A stretch of DNA of 28,657 nucleotides from Cyclobacteriaceae bacterium (GTDB taxonomy: Bacteria; Bacteroidota; Bacteroidia; Cytophagales; Cyclobacteriaceae): positions 1-28,657 of the forward strand of contig JANQPK010000449.1 in assembly GCA_028289505.1 (NCBI GenBank). Reading direction: 5' to 3'. Position numbers and translations under genes: made by a program. Shown here piece after piece: positions 1 through 8,502 of this stretch; positions within the stretch are counted from its first letter, which is position 1; each line of letters begins with the position of its first letter. The notes beneath the pieces were generated by a model that had not been told where the DNA came from, did not search any database, and saw only the letters and a program-made list of their open reading frames with translations.

Positions 1-717
1 ATCCAGGTTACAAAAAGAACTGTGACCGGAATTCGCATGGAAGGCCGTGAGATACCAGCTGATATAGTAGTTTCCAATATGGATGTGGTTCCTACCTACC
101 GAAACTTGTTGCCCGGACAGAAAGCGCCTGAAAAGACTTTAAATCAGGAACGCTCCAGTTCCGCCATCATTTTTTATTGGGGAATACGAGGTGAATTTCC
201 GGAGCTTGACTTGCATAATATTTTTTTCTCGGACGATTACCAACGAGAATTCAGGCAAATATTTGAAGAGAAACAAACGCCAGAGGATCCGACTATTTAT
301 GTGAACATAAGTGCCAAAGACCAACCAGCAGACGCACCTGAAGGAAGTGAGAATTGGTTTGTAATGGTTAATGTACCATCTAATACCGGTCAGCACTGGG
401 ATGATCAAATTGCCCGAGTAAGGGCCACAGTAATCAAACGGCTCTCACACACCTTAAAAAGGCCCATAGAAGCGTTGATTGAAGAAGAAGACTACCTGGA
501 TCCGCGACGAATAGAGGCCCGAACCTTTAGTTTTCAAGGAGCATTATACGGAGCGGCCAGTAACGATAAGTTTGCAGCTTTCCTACGCCATCCCAATTTT
601 TCAGGTAGGATTCAAAATCTCTTTTTTTGTGGAGGAAGCGTACACCCTGGTGGTGGAATACCTCTATGCCTGCATTCCACTAAAATTGTTTCTGAACTGA
701 TTCCCGATGCCGTTTGA
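1..717 (+). CDS. crtI: Phytoene desaturase (CrtI family), C-terminal part
   Basis: This is the 3' part of a gene that enters from the left edge; the frame is open from base 1, so the GTG at 22 is internal. CrtI-type desaturases are FAD enzymes that convert phytoene stepwise to lycopene at the membrane. The family signature ADIVVSNMDVVPTYRNLL lies near the start of the visible part. The C-terminal FAD-binding motif FFCGGSVHPGGGIPL lies about 35 residues before the stop. Its stop overlaps the start of the next carotenoid gene by 11 bp, so the two are probably translated together. It could be a related CrtI-family desaturase or ketolase, but the cluster context and the C-terminal motif favour phytoene desaturase. 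The N-terminal dinucleotide fold is outside the window. Confidence 0.9.
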   Translation: MQVTKRTVTGIRMEGREIPADIVVSNMDVVPTYRNLLPGQKAPEKTLNQERSSSAIIFYWGIRGEFPELDLHNIFFSDDYQREFRQIFEEKQTPEDPTIYVNISAKDQPADAPEGSENWFVMVNVPSNTGQHWDDQIARVRATVIKRLSHTLKRPIEALIEEEDYLDPRRIEARTFSFQGALYGAASNDKFAAFLRHPNFSGRIQNLFFCGGSVHPGGGIPLCLHSTKIVSELIPDAV

Positions 718-1327
718 TAAGCTTAAAATTTCAATTTTTACCATCTGGCTTTTCCACATTGCAGGTGCAATAGGAATACAGCTAGGGTATTACGATTTTT
801 TTCTACCCAAGTCCTGGCTAACTCTAGTACTCTCCTCAACCCTGTTATTATTGAACAGCCGCTACAGTAAAAATGTATACTTACTTTTGGTGGTCTTCCT
901 ACTTGGTTTCACCGCAGAGGTTATTGGAGTTGCCACTGGCGCCATTTTCGGAAAGTATAGCTATGGAGAAAACCTTGGGGTTAAAGCTATTGGAGTACCA
1001 CTGGTTATCGGGCTGAATTGGTTGATGCTAGGTATCTTAGCAAGAACCGTCTCTATTTCTGTAAGCGACAACCTGTACTTACGCATCGTGCTCAGTGCGC
1101 TGATTATGGTTGCACTGGACTTCTTGATAGAACCATTCGCACCTAAGTTTGACTATTGGACCTTTGAGGGAGGACATCCAGACTGGCAGAACTACCTCGG
1201 TTGGTTCCTGGTTGCGTTACCCTTGCAGTTCATTCTTGAAAAAAGCAGAATAGAACCTAACCGAAAGTTTGCCTGGAACTTGCTTGGGGCACAAATATTG
1301 TTCTTTTTGACATTCTGGTATGTCTAA
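707..1327 (+). CDS. Carotenoid biosynthesis membrane protein (CruF-like, DUF422)
   Basis: This is a 206-residue, very hydrophobic protein with about six or seven predicted membrane segments. Family marks are a Gly/Tyr-rich stretch at residues 74-87 (GVATGAIFGKYSYG), then GVPLVIGLNW at 96-105, the acidic pair D138 and E142 in LDFLIEP, YW at 150-151 and NYLGWF at 162-167. Characterised CruF proteins hydrate the psi end of gamma-carotene or lycopene at C-1'. Paired with the downstream cyclase, this suggests a monocyclic 1'-hydroxy carotenoid such as the saproxanthin, myxol or flexixanthin type; the product is inferred, not shown. It starts inside crtI (11-bp overlap) and ends inside the cyclase gene (8-bp overlap), so the three form one translational unit. 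Confidence 0.82.
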   Translation: MPFDKLKISIFTIWLFHIAGAIGIQLGYYDFFLPKSWLTLVLSSTLLLLNSRYSKNVYLLLVVFLLGFTAEVIGVATGAIFGKYSYGENLGVKAIGVPLVIGLNWLMLGILARTVSISVSDNLYLRIVLSALIMVALDFLIEPFAPKFDYWTFEGGHPDWQNYLGWFLVALPLQFILEKSRIEPNRKFAWNLLGAQILFFLTFWYV

Positions 1328-2525
1328 GCATTATCACTACATTTTTGCTGGCGCTGGTATGGCTGCATTGTCCATTCTTTGTCGAATGATGGATGATCCA
1401 TTTTTTGAGAACAAGGAGATTTTGTTGGTCGACGCAGACGATAAGAAAAAAAATGATCGCACTTGGAGCTTCTGGGAAAGTCAACCTGGTTATTTTGAAA
1501 ATCTGGTTTATCGAAAGTGGCACAAAGCCAGAATCGTAGACAAGGATTGGGCCAGATCATTTGATATTGCGCCTTACACCTATAAATCCATCCGGGCTGT
1601 CGATTTCTACCAGCAAGTTTTTTCTCGCATAAAGCAACATGATAACATTCGTTTTCTGACAGCAGAAATTACAGAAATACAGGATGGTGAAAACATGGCC
1701 TGTGTGAAAACCAATACCGGCTCTTATTCGGCTGACATGGTTTTGGATAGTGTGGTGAAACCTGGGGACCTGCGTACTATCAACACTGTTCCTCTACTCT
1801 ATCAGCATTTTAAAGGCTATTTCCTGGAAATTGATAAACCAATGGCAGATGATACCATCACGTTTATGGATTTTTCAATACCCCAAGATAATACCATGCA
1901 GTTCATGTATGTATTACCATTCAATAAACATCGATGTTTGGTAGAACACACCTATTTTTCTCAACGCTTTGTTTCTGAGGATACCTATGACCAACGTTTG
2001 ACCAAATACTGTAACCAGCATTTAGGTGTAGACAACTGGCGCATCGAGGAGGTAGAGAAAGGAGTTATTCCCATGACCACCGCATCATTGAAAAACCCTC
2101 AAAGCAAAAGGGTGGCTTACATTGGAACCAAAGGGGGCTACACCAAAGCCAGTAGTGGCTACACCTTTTATTTTGTGCAAAAAGAAGCGTCGAATGCCCT
2201 CAGTCAAATCAAACAAGGGATGATCCCCCATAGAAAGCCATCTAGATTCAAAACTTATGATGCTTTACTGTTGCGGGTATTGGCCGCGGATGAGCAATTC
2301 GGACACAAGCTCTTCTCCGGTTTATTTAAAACAAGGTCACCTGAACTAGTGTTTACGTTTTTAAACGAGGAGAGTAGCCTGTGGCAAGACCTGCGCATTA
2401 CTACCAGTAGCCCTGCCCTACCCTTCTTGCGGTCACTGATGGCCGAGATAGGTTATCAATTAAAAGAAAAGTTATCCTTCTCTAAAGAAGAATACCCCAA
2501 CCCCTGGTTAACATCGAATTTGTAG
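1320..2525 (+). CDS. crtY: Lycopene cyclase (CrtY family)
   Basis: This 401-residue flavoprotein should cyclise the psi ends of lycopene to beta rings, making gamma- or beta-carotene. The N-terminal dinucleotide motif is FAGAGMAALS (residues 9-18), followed by the cyclase signature DRTWSFWE at 46-53 and, in the C-terminal half, the conserved IGTKGGYTKASSGYTF stretch. Length matches the CrtY family (about 380-400 residues). It overlaps the upstream CruF-like gene by 8 bp and ends 9 bp before the convergent SiaC-like gene. Whether it cyclises one or both ends cannot be read from the sequence; the neighbouring CruF-like gene argues for a monocyclic final product. Confidence 0.9.
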   Translation: MSKHYHYIFAGAGMAALSILCRMMDDPFFENKEILLVDADDKKKNDRTWSFWESQPGYFENLVYRKWHKARIVDKDWARSFDIAPYTYKSIRAVDFYQQVFSRIKQHDNIRFLTAEITEIQDGENMACVKTNTGSYSADMVLDSVVKPGDLRTINTVPLLYQHFKGYFLEIDKPMADDTITFMDFSIPQDNTMQFMYVLPFNKHRCLVEHTYFSQRFVSEDTYDQRLTKYCNQHLGVDNWRIEEVEKGVIPMTTASLKNPQSKRVAYIGTKGGYTKASSGYTFYFVQKEASNALSQIKQGMIPHRKPSRFKTYDALLLRVLAADEQFGHKLFSGLFKTRSPELVFTFLNEESSLWQDLRITTSSPALPFLRSLMAEIGYQLKEKLSFSKEEYPNPWLTSNL

Positions 2526-2534
2526 GATTACCGC

Positions 2535-2915
2535 TTAGTTGTCGCGAACTTGGACCATCTCAATGGGGACCTTCATAATCTCCTTGAAGTCTTCTCCAGA
2601 TTCCTGCATATCTTCATCCTCTTCTTCATAACACCACTTTACCTTCACAATGGATTGCTCAGTCAAGCTTTCCAATCGTCTCAGTATTTCCACCAGGCAT
2701 TTTGAGGAACTGGTATTGAAATATTCTAATTTAATAACCAGCAGTGTATGGTGGTTAGGTTCATGAATGTAGTTGTCAAGCCAGCTAATCACCGGTTTAT
2801 AGAATTCAATTGAATTTTCAGGAATAGACCTTCCTGAAATCTCAAATTCCCCGGATTCCTTACTAAAATATAGCCTGGGGGTCTTCGGAGTAGCCTCCAG
2901 AATAAAGTCGTCCAT
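2535..2915 (-). CDS. SiaC-like regulatory phosphoprotein (DUF1987)
   Basis: This is a 126-residue cytoplasmic protein. It begins with the family pattern ILEATPKTPRLYF and continues with SGRSIPENSIEFYKPV (residues 27-42) and LEYFNTSSSKCL (63-74). In Pseudomonas aeruginosa, SiaC is phosphorylated on Thr68 by the kinase SiaB, and unphosphorylated SiaC activates the diguanylate cyclase SiaD. The Thr of NTSS here is also residue 68, so the phospho-site appears conserved. The C-terminal 30 residues are strongly acidic (EEEDEDMQESGED). It starts 6 bp after the SiaB-like gene, so the kinase and substrate form an operon. No SiaA phosphatase or GGDEF cyclase is adjacent, so the output partner must be elsewhere or different. 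Confidence 0.85.
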   Translation of the reverse strand: MDDFILEATPKTPRLYFSKESGEFEISGRSIPENSIEFYKPVISWLDNYIHEPNHHTLLVIKLEYFNTSSSKCLVEILRRLESLTEQSIVKVKWCYEEEDEDMQESGEDFKEIMKVPIEMVQVRDN

Positions 2916-2921
2916 AGTTAT

Positions 2922-3449
2922 TTATGTGGATACCTCAACTTGGAGACTAAAATAGGAATAATCCTGGTCAACTGGTTTAAAAGTGTAGGAGATTTTTTTG
3001 CCAGATTTTCTGATAATATCCACAAATCCCAAACCTGCACCTGGCGATGGTGTGGCATAGCCTCTGCTTAATCTATTTCGATAATACTGTTTAAGCTCTG
3101 GTATCGACATAGAATTAAACCTATCTATTACGGATTTCAAAGCATCAACTTTGTTGTTCTTGACCGGATTTCCGGCAATTACGGTGTAGTTCTGAAGATC
3201 CTTCTCTAATCTAAATTTAACAGAAGTGTGCTTTTCTTCTGATCGAGGTCTATCTAGATGATGATAGGCATTCTGAACTGTTTCCACTAAAATACCAAAT
3301 ACCTTTTTTCGGATATATTTTTTGGTGGGCTCCTTGTTTAACTTGTTTTCTGCTAGCTCCAACAAGTGATTCATAGAAGAACTCGAAACACTACCCGCGT
3401 AACTGAACAATGTTTGGGAGCTACTACCTGTAGTAACTGCTTTTTTCAT
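2922..3449 (-). CDS. SiaB-like protein kinase (DUF6272)
   Basis: This 175-residue protein has a GHKL/HATPase-type fold as seen in anti-sigma-factor-type kinases. An N-box-like stretch LVETVQNAYHH contains E56 and N60, and a glycine-rich lid PGAGLGFVDIIRKSG spans 136-150. SiaB-type proteins phosphorylate SiaC to control cyclic-di-GMP signalling and aggregation. The only neighbour in the same operon is the SiaC-like gene 6 bp downstream, the expected substrate. The upstream 184 bp are AT-rich and probably hold the promoter, since the preceding peptide transporter gene ends in a hairpin. There is no receiver or PP2C domain, so the input signal is unknown. Confidence 0.82.
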   Translation of the reverse strand: MKKAVTTGSSSQTLFSYAGSVSSSSMNHLLELAENKLNKEPTKKYIRKKVFGILVETVQNAYHHLDRPRSEEKHTSVKFRLEKDLQNYTVIAGNPVKNNKVDALKSVIDRFNSMSIPELKQYYRNRLSRGYATPSPGAGLGFVDIIRKSGKKISYTFKPVDQDYSYFSLQVEVST

Positions 3450-3599
3450 TTTATGTATGTAATTCGCCTTTTCAGTAAGTAGAATTAATCCATAGAAGCA
3501 AATTGGTGGTAAATTTGTGTTTGAACACGTATTAGCAATATACTAAACGTATTGTAAAAAACAATGTTTTTATAGTATCAATCTAATATCGAGCCAGGG

Positions 3600-3644
3600 A
3601 TTTTTCAGAAAAATGTTGATTTTCCACTGATTATCAATCAGTGG
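3600..3644 (-). terminator. Hairpin at the end of the peptide transporter gene
   Basis: A perfect 9-bp inverted repeat, CCACTGATT (3624-3632) and AATCAGTGG (3636-3644) with a 3-nt loop, covers the last codons and stop of the transporter gene. Just beyond it on the minus strand is a second short repeat, ATTTTT and AAAAAT. There is no clean U-run directly after the first stem, so it may be a terminator or an mRNA 3'-end stabiliser. Confidence 0.5.
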
Positions 3645-5310
3645 ATAGCTGGAGATCCTCAGCACCATGAGTCAGCCGCTTCAGGGGTTTTAGGATAGCA
3701 ATAGCCGATAGTCCAAATAGTGCACTGAAAACCGCAATACCGGTAAATATCTCAAATTCTCCCCAGGTTTGAGATAATTCACCAAGCTTACCAGCCAGTT
3801 TGTTTCCCAATCCGGTGGCCGCCCAGTATACCCCCATGATCATGGCCACGTATCTAACTGGGGCCAATTTAGTGATAAATGAAAGTGAAACCGGAGAAAC
3901 ACATAATTCTCCAACAGTGTGGAATAAGTATGCTAAAATAAGCCAGTACATAGCAGACTCACCTAATGCATCGTATTGCTTTGAGGCAGTGCTCATAAAC
4001 AGAAATCCAATCCCCATAATAATGAGGCCTACCGCAATTTTAAATAATGAGGAAGATTCTCGACCTTTCAATTTCCAACTATACCAGAAACCGGCTACTG
4101 ACATGGCAAGTGTGAATATGAAAAAGGAGTTAACAGACTGAAAAACTGAGGCTGGAATCTGAAAAGGGTCAGTGGTAAAAGCAAAAAACCGCAAACCCAG
4201 ATACACTAACGACAACAATCCTCCACCAATAAACCAATATTTCGCTTCCAGCCGTTTGATTTTTTTATGGATGCCCGTTCCAAACAGGAACACAATACCC
4301 GCCAGGAACAACAGATCCAAGGTCATTAGAGAAGTCAATCGATTGGTCTTATCCATGGCATATAGGTTCATCAGGCCACCTGCCTGCTCGAAAGCACCCC
4401 AGAAGACAATTATCATTAAAAAACTTAGCAGTAACACCAATACGCGGTCCTTTTCAATCTGATCAAGTTCCCGATAGATGATCATCCCAAATCCTACCGC
4501 CAAGCTGAGCAATGAAAACAGAATTAGGTACCCCACGTTATCAAAAACCAAGAATACAATTCCAATGAGGACTAAGGAAGTGATCCAAGCTGAAGGCATA
4601 GTGAAGAATCTTTGTAGTATACCTGGACCGGATTTGGAGGTTTCATGTTCAGGTTCCCTTAGTAAATCACCTACCCCCTTTAAATATTTCTGGCCCCAGA
4701 TAAAAGTGATCTGACCAATCAGCATCCCAATACCGGCTAATCCAAAACCCCAATGCCAGTTGATATTCTCACCTACTGAGCCTACTACTATACCAGCCAG
4801 GAAGGCCCCTATGTTGATACCTACATAAAAGATGTAGAATCCTTTATCCCTTCTCTCATCACCCTGTCTGTAGAGACCACCTACCATGGTGGATATATTG
4901 GGTTTTAAGCATCCTACGCCTAGAATGATCAGGAAACATCCTGTATAAAATGCCCATAAGGCATCAATGGCCAATACTCCATGTCCAGCACATAGTAATG
5001 CACCACCTAACATAACCACTTTCTTCTGCCCCAGTAATTTATCTGCCAGCACACCACCCGGTATGGACGCTACATAAACCAACATGGTGTACCAACCATA
5101 AAGAGATAAGGCGGCCTCATTATCCCAACCATAGCCAGGATTTCCAGAAGTAGCAGAAGCCGTAAGGAACAGTACAAATAGCGCTCGCATACCATAGTAA
5201 CTAAATCGTTCCCACAGCTCGGTAAGAAACAAAAAATAAAGGCCCACAGGGTGTCCGAAGAGCTGGGGGCCATTGGTAGCATGCTGTGGGTGATTCTGAT
5301 CTATCTGCAT
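3634..5310 (-). CDS. Peptide MFS transporter (POT/PTR2 family)
   Basis: This 558-residue inner-membrane protein has about 12-14 hydrophobic segments and should import di- and tripeptides with protons. The POT motif ELWERFSYYG is at residues 31-40 (ExxERF, residues 31-36). Next are GGVLADKLLGQKK at 85-97, LKPNIS at 135-140 with the conserved Lys136, and the PTR2 signature FYIFYVGINIGAFLAG at 158-173. The late segment FITKLAPVRYVAMIMG, near the C-terminus, is also typical. It is divergent from the nucleoside transporter, with about 150 bp between them, and a candidate promoter lies 39 bp upstream of its ATG. Substrate range cannot be judged from sequence alone. Confidence 0.93.
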   Translation of the reverse strand: MQIDQNHPQHATNGPQLFGHPVGLYFLFLTELWERFSYYGMRALFVLFLTASATSGNPGYGWDNEAALSLYGWYTMLVYVASIPGGVLADKLLGQKKVVMLGGALLCAGHGVLAIDALWAFYTGCFLIILGVGCLKPNISTMVGGLYRQGDERRDKGFYIFYVGINIGAFLAGIVVGSVGENINWHWGFGLAGIGMLIGQITFIWGQKYLKGVGDLLREPEHETSKSGPGILQRFFTMPSAWITSLVLIGIVFLVFDNVGYLILFSLLSLAVGFGMIIYRELDQIEKDRVLVLLLSFLMIIVFWGAFEQAGGLMNLYAMDKTNRLTSLMTLDLLFLAGIVFLFGTGIHKKIKRLEAKYWFIGGGLLSLVYLGLRFFAFTTDPFQIPASVFQSVNSFFIFTLAMSVAGFWYSWKLKGRESSSLFKIAVGLIIMGIGFLFMSTASKQYDALGESAMYWLILAYLFHTVGELCVSPVSLSFITKLAPVRYVAMIMGVYWAATGLGNKLAGKLGELSQTWGEFEIFTGIAVFSALFGLSAIAILKPLKRLTHGAEDLQLSTD

Positions 5311-5348
5311 AAGATAAGCGTTGGTAATAGCTGTAGATTAGTAACTTC

Positions 5349-5380
5349 CGAAAATAGCATAACTACTCAACATACGCAAT
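5349..5380 (-). promoter_or_regulatory. Candidate Bacteroidota-type promoter for the peptide transporter
   Basis: On the minus strand, ATTG (5377-5380) is followed after 20 nt by TATTTTCG (5349-5356). This is close to the Bacteroidota -33/-7 consensus TTTG and TAnnTTTG with the usual spacing of about 19-23 nt. Transcription would start near 5342, giving a leader of about 30 nt. Each element carries one mismatch. Confidence 0.35.
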
Positions 5381-5458
5381 TTCCCCGTTACCACTACCTG
5401 CTCAGATAAGAATTCCGGTAATTTTTTCGTTTATTGGCATTTGCACAATTCGCCATTC

Positions 5459-6877
5459 ATGCTTTTCATCCTTTTTTGTTCTTTTGTGATGTTCTTGGGG
5501 TTTCCTATGCTGGCACAGGAATCTGCGTCGAATATCTCCGGTGAAGCCGTAAACGTACTTAGTGAGCTGGAACAAAGTTCGGGGATTAGGCTGATTAATG
5601 TGCTAAGGGGTTTGCTAGGGCTCGCTAGCATTGTATTAATTGCCTATGTCTTCAGTAACAATCGACAAAAGATAGCCTGGAAGGTGGTGGGAATAGGTTT
5701 ATTGATACAGTTTTTGTTGGCCATTGGGGTTTTACAAGTGCCCTTGGTGCGTGACTTTTTTGAGTTTATAGGTAGTATTTTTCTGGTAATTCTAAATTCA
5801 ACCGCTGCCGGTACAGAGTTTCTGTTTGGGGATTTTATTGACACCACTAAATTTGGGTACATCTTTGCACTGCAGGTGTTACCCACTATAATCTTTTTCT
5901 CGGCCATCACCAGTTTGTTGTTTTACCTGGGGATTATCCAAAGGGTGGTAAAAGCCTTGGCCTGGTTACTTTCAAGAGCATTAAAGATTTCAGGAGCTGA
6001 GAGTTTGTCGGTAGCAGGCAACATTTTCCTGGGACAAACCGAATCTCCACTATTAATTAAAGCCTATCTGAAAGATATGGCCCATTCTGAAATGCTGCTG
6101 GTGATGACAGGGGGAATGGCCACCTTGGCAGGTGGTGTTTTGGCGGCTTATATCAGCTTTTTAGGCGGTGATGATCCAGCACAAAGACTGTTATTTGCCA
6201 AACACTTATTGGCAGCTTCAGTGATGGCAGCACCTGGTGCGGTGGTGATTTCCAAAATCCTAATTCCTCAAACCACACCGGTAGATAAAACCATTCAAGT
6301 TGGTAAAGAACAGATCGGAAGTAATGCCTTAGATGCTATCTCCAACGGCACCACTGACGGATTGCGACTAGCGGTCAATGTTGGTGCAATGCTATTGGTA
6401 TTCTTTGCATTTATTGCCTTTGGCAACTATATGCTGGAATCCTTGGGCAACTGGACCAATTTAAATGCTTCAGTAGCTGAAATCTCCGGCGGCCAGTATG
6501 AGAAACTGTCCTTAGAATTTATCTTGGGTTATGTGTTTGCACCAGTGATGTGGGTAATTGGAATCGCTACCGAGGATATCACTCTAGTAGGCCGTTTACT
6601 CGGTGAGAAAATTGTACTTACCGAATTTATAGGGTATGTAAGTCTTTCTGAGCTGCAAACTACCGGATCCATATCGAACCCTAAATCAATAATTATGGCT
6701 ACCTATATGTTGTGTGGATTTGCCAACGTGGCTTCCATAGGCATTCAAATTGGTGGTATTGGCTCTCTGGCGCCGAACCAAAGGGTACTGCTGTCAAAGC
6801 TGGGGTTTAGAGCACTGCTGGCGGGAACGCTGGCATCATTATTGTCTGCGGCCTTAGTAGGAATGATACTGGGTTAG
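5459..6877 (+). CDS. Concentrative nucleoside transporter (CNT/NupC family)
   Basis: The protein has 472 residues from the ATG at 5459. The frame also allows TTG at 5441, but the ATG gives a clean hydrophobic N-terminus ending in LAQ, so I chose it. An N-terminal signal-like segment is followed by an extra helix and a CNT core. Nucleoside- and ion-binding motifs are GQTESPLLI at about 192-200 (compare the Gln-Thr-Glu triad of Vibrio CNT), NGTTDGLRLAVNVGAM at about 296-311, and CGFANVASIGIQIGGIG at about 419-435. CNT proteins couple nucleoside uptake to sodium or protons. Its 3' end is 2 bp from the convergent nuclease gene. The long N-terminal region before the core is the only unusual part. 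Confidence 0.92.
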   Translation: MLFILFCSFVMFLGFPMLAQESASNISGEAVNVLSELEQSSGIRLINVLRGLLGLASIVLIAYVFSNNRQKIAWKVVGIGLLIQFLLAIGVLQVPLVRDFFEFIGSIFLVILNSTAAGTEFLFGDFIDTTKFGYIFALQVLPTIIFFSAITSLLFYLGIIQRVVKALAWLLSRALKISGAESLSVAGNIFLGQTESPLLIKAYLKDMAHSEMLLVMTGGMATLAGGVLAAYISFLGGDDPAQRLLFAKHLLAASVMAAPGAVVISKILIPQTTPVDKTIQVGKEQIGSNALDAISNGTTDGLRLAVNVGAMLLVFFAFIAFGNYMLESLGNWTNLNASVAEISGGQYEKLSLEFILGYVFAPVMWVIGIATEDITLVGRLLGEKIVLTEFIGYVSLSELQTTGSISNPKSIIMATYMLCGFANVASIGIQIGGIGSLAPNQRVLLSKLGFRALLAGTLASLLSAALVGMILG

Positions 6878-6879
6878 AC

Positions 6880-7479
6880 CTAGTTCCGCTTATTCATTTC
6901 ATCTCGTATCTTTGCCGCCTGCTCATAATCTTCCTTCATCAAGGCATCCTTGAGTAGTTCCTTTAGCTTTTCAGTGGTGAAATTTTTCAGTTCATCACCT
7001 GCCGCCGCTTGAGGTGTAGCCTGGGCTTCTTTTTCCTCCAATACACCTCTTTCCTCATCATTTGATTCATCAGTAAGGATAATTCCGGCTTCAGAAAGAA
7101 CAGCTTCGTAGGTAAAAATGGGGACCCCAAATCGAATTCCAATGGCAATGGCATCAGAGGGCCTTGAATCAATTTCAACAGTCTGATGTGAATTACTACA
7201 AATCAGTTTTGCAAAAAAAACGCCTTCTTTAAGGTCCGATATAAGGACCTCGTTAACCTCGAACTTAAAATTGTGAGCGAAAGACTTGAACAGGTCATGA
7301 GTCATGGGACGGTTAGGTGTTATCCGCTCGATTTCAATTGCAATGGCTTGAGCTTCGAACATACCAATAATTATGGGTAGCCGACGGTTCCCGTTTGACT
7401 CTCCTAAAACCAACGCAAATGACCCAGATTGTGACTGACTGGATGATAATCCTAAGATTTCAAGTCTGATCTTATCCAC
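6880..7479 (-). CDS. Bifunctional nuclease family protein (DUF151) with UVR tail
   Basis: This is a 199-residue cytoplasmic protein. Residues 1-137 form the DUF151 domain, with LPIIIGMFEAQAIAIEIE (34-51), RPMTHDLF (57-64) and DSRPSDAIAIGIR (104-116). A low-complexity Glu/Ala linker follows, and residues 165-199 form a UVR helix pair (EDYEQAAKIRDEMNK) like the UvrB-UvrC contact motif. Some plant and bacterial relatives have DNase and RNase activity; the role in bacteria is not well fixed. The UVR tail hints at contact with a UvrB- or ClpC-like partner. It lies 46 bp after etfA on the same strand and may be co-transcribed, and it converges on the nucleoside transporter. Confidence 0.88.
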   Translation of the reverse strand: MDKIRLEILGLSSSQSQSGSFALVLGESNGNRRLPIIIGMFEAQAIAIEIERITPNRPMTHDLFKSFAHNFKFEVNEVLISDLKEGVFFAKLICSNSHQTVEIDSRPSDAIAIGIRFGVPIFTYEAVLSEAGIILTDESNDEERGVLEEKEAQATPQAAAGDELKNFTTEKLKELLKDALMKEDYEQAAKIRDEMNKRN

Positions 7480-7525
7480 AGTAACTTAGAAATGCCTAAA
7501 ACTATTAAAATTTAGCCACATATCA

Positions 7526-8482
7526 TTACTTAGCAGAATTAATTGCAGCAGTGAGTTTAGGCACCACCTCAAAAGCATCTCCCACTATTCCATAGTCAGC
7601 AGCCTTAAAAAATGGAGCCTCCGGATCTGTGTTAATCACAACGATGACTTTCGAGGAATTAACACCCGCCAAATGCTGAATGGCTCCAGAAATGCCCACC
7701 GCAATGTACAGGCTAGGGCTCACTTTTACTCCGGTCTGCCCCACATGTTCGTGATGCGGACGCCATTCCATGTCAGAAACTGGTTTGCTACAGGCTGTGG
7801 CAGCGCCCAGAGCGGCGGCAAGATCTTCAACGATTTGCCAATTTTCAGGACCTTTGAGCCCGCGGCCTCCTGAGACCACGATATCTGCTTCAGGAAGCAG
7901 TACATCTCCTGCGGCCTTATCCGTTGCGGTAATATTGACCTTGAAATCATCCTGCTGCAAATCAGGGTCGAACGCTTCCACCTGGCAACTATTGCCGGTT
8001 TCTGTAATTGCTACTGCGTTCTTCTTAATGGTCAGTACCCTTCTCTCAGCGGTTAGATTTACCTCTTCAAAAGCTTTTCCTGTGTATATACTACGCTTGA
8101 CTCTGAACCCATCTGACAAATCGGGAAGTGCTACTACATTAGATGCCAGACTTGCCTTGATCAGAACGGATACTCTGGCAGCAACTGCATCTGCCAAAGC
8201 CGATTTAGCCATCACCAGCGTATGTGCTCCATGCTGTTCTACAGCTTGTGCCAAGGTACTGGCGACTGCCTGAATCGCACCTTCATCAAGTTGCTCACTG
8301 GAAACGTGAAGTACCTGGCCCGCGCCGTAATTTCCCAATGCGGACAGTTCTTCCTCACTATATGTTCCTAATGCTATTGCGATTACTGGTTTTTGCTCCA
8401 TGGCGGCAGCATAAGCCACGGCTTCCTTGGATGAGCTTTTTACCGTTCCCTGATCCCCTTCAATAAAAACTATCACAGACAT
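7526..8482 (-). CDS. etfA: Electron transfer flavoprotein subunit alpha
   Basis: This 318-residue protein is the FAD-carrying half of ETF, which takes electrons from acyl-CoA dehydrogenases during fatty-acid and amino-acid oxidation and passes them to ETF-quinone oxidoreductase. The C-terminal FAD domain shows SGGRG (204-208), GQTG (248-251), VGISGAIQH (262-270), NTDPEAPFF (284-292) and ADYGIVGD (295-302), all standard for EtfA. Length is typical (about 310-320). It follows etfB after 20 bp in the same operon. Nothing suggests the electron-bifurcating form: there is no adjacent dehydrogenase or ferredoxin-like domain. Confidence 0.96.
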   Translation of the reverse strand: MSVIVFIEGDQGTVKSSSKEAVAYAAAMEQKPVIAIALGTYSEEELSALGNYGAGQVLHVSSEQLDEGAIQAVASTLAQAVEQHGAHTLVMAKSALADAVAARVSVLIKASLASNVVALPDLSDGFRVKRSIYTGKAFEEVNLTAERRVLTIKKNAVAITETGNSCQVEAFDPDLQQDDFKVNITATDKAAGDVLLPEADIVVSGGRGLKGPENWQIVEDLAAALGAATACSKPVSDMEWRPHHEHVGQTGVKVSPSLYIAVGISGAIQHLAGVNSSKVIVVINTDPEAPFFKAADYGIVGDAFEVVPKLTAAINSAK

Positions 8483-8502
8483 AATGCTTCCTTTTTGTGC
8501 AA

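Noticed and set aside
3800..4714. Open frames on the plus strand within the peptide transporter
   Set aside because: They are antisense to a well-conserved membrane protein gene and show no recognisable protein features.
5441..5458. TTG start for the nucleoside transporter
   Set aside because: The ATG six codons later gives a standard hydrophobic N-terminus; no feature supports the longer form.
7770..8273. 167-codon open frame antisense to etfA
   Set aside because: The opposite strand encodes an intact EtfA with all FAD motifs; the antisense product is Ser/Ala/Thr-rich without domains.
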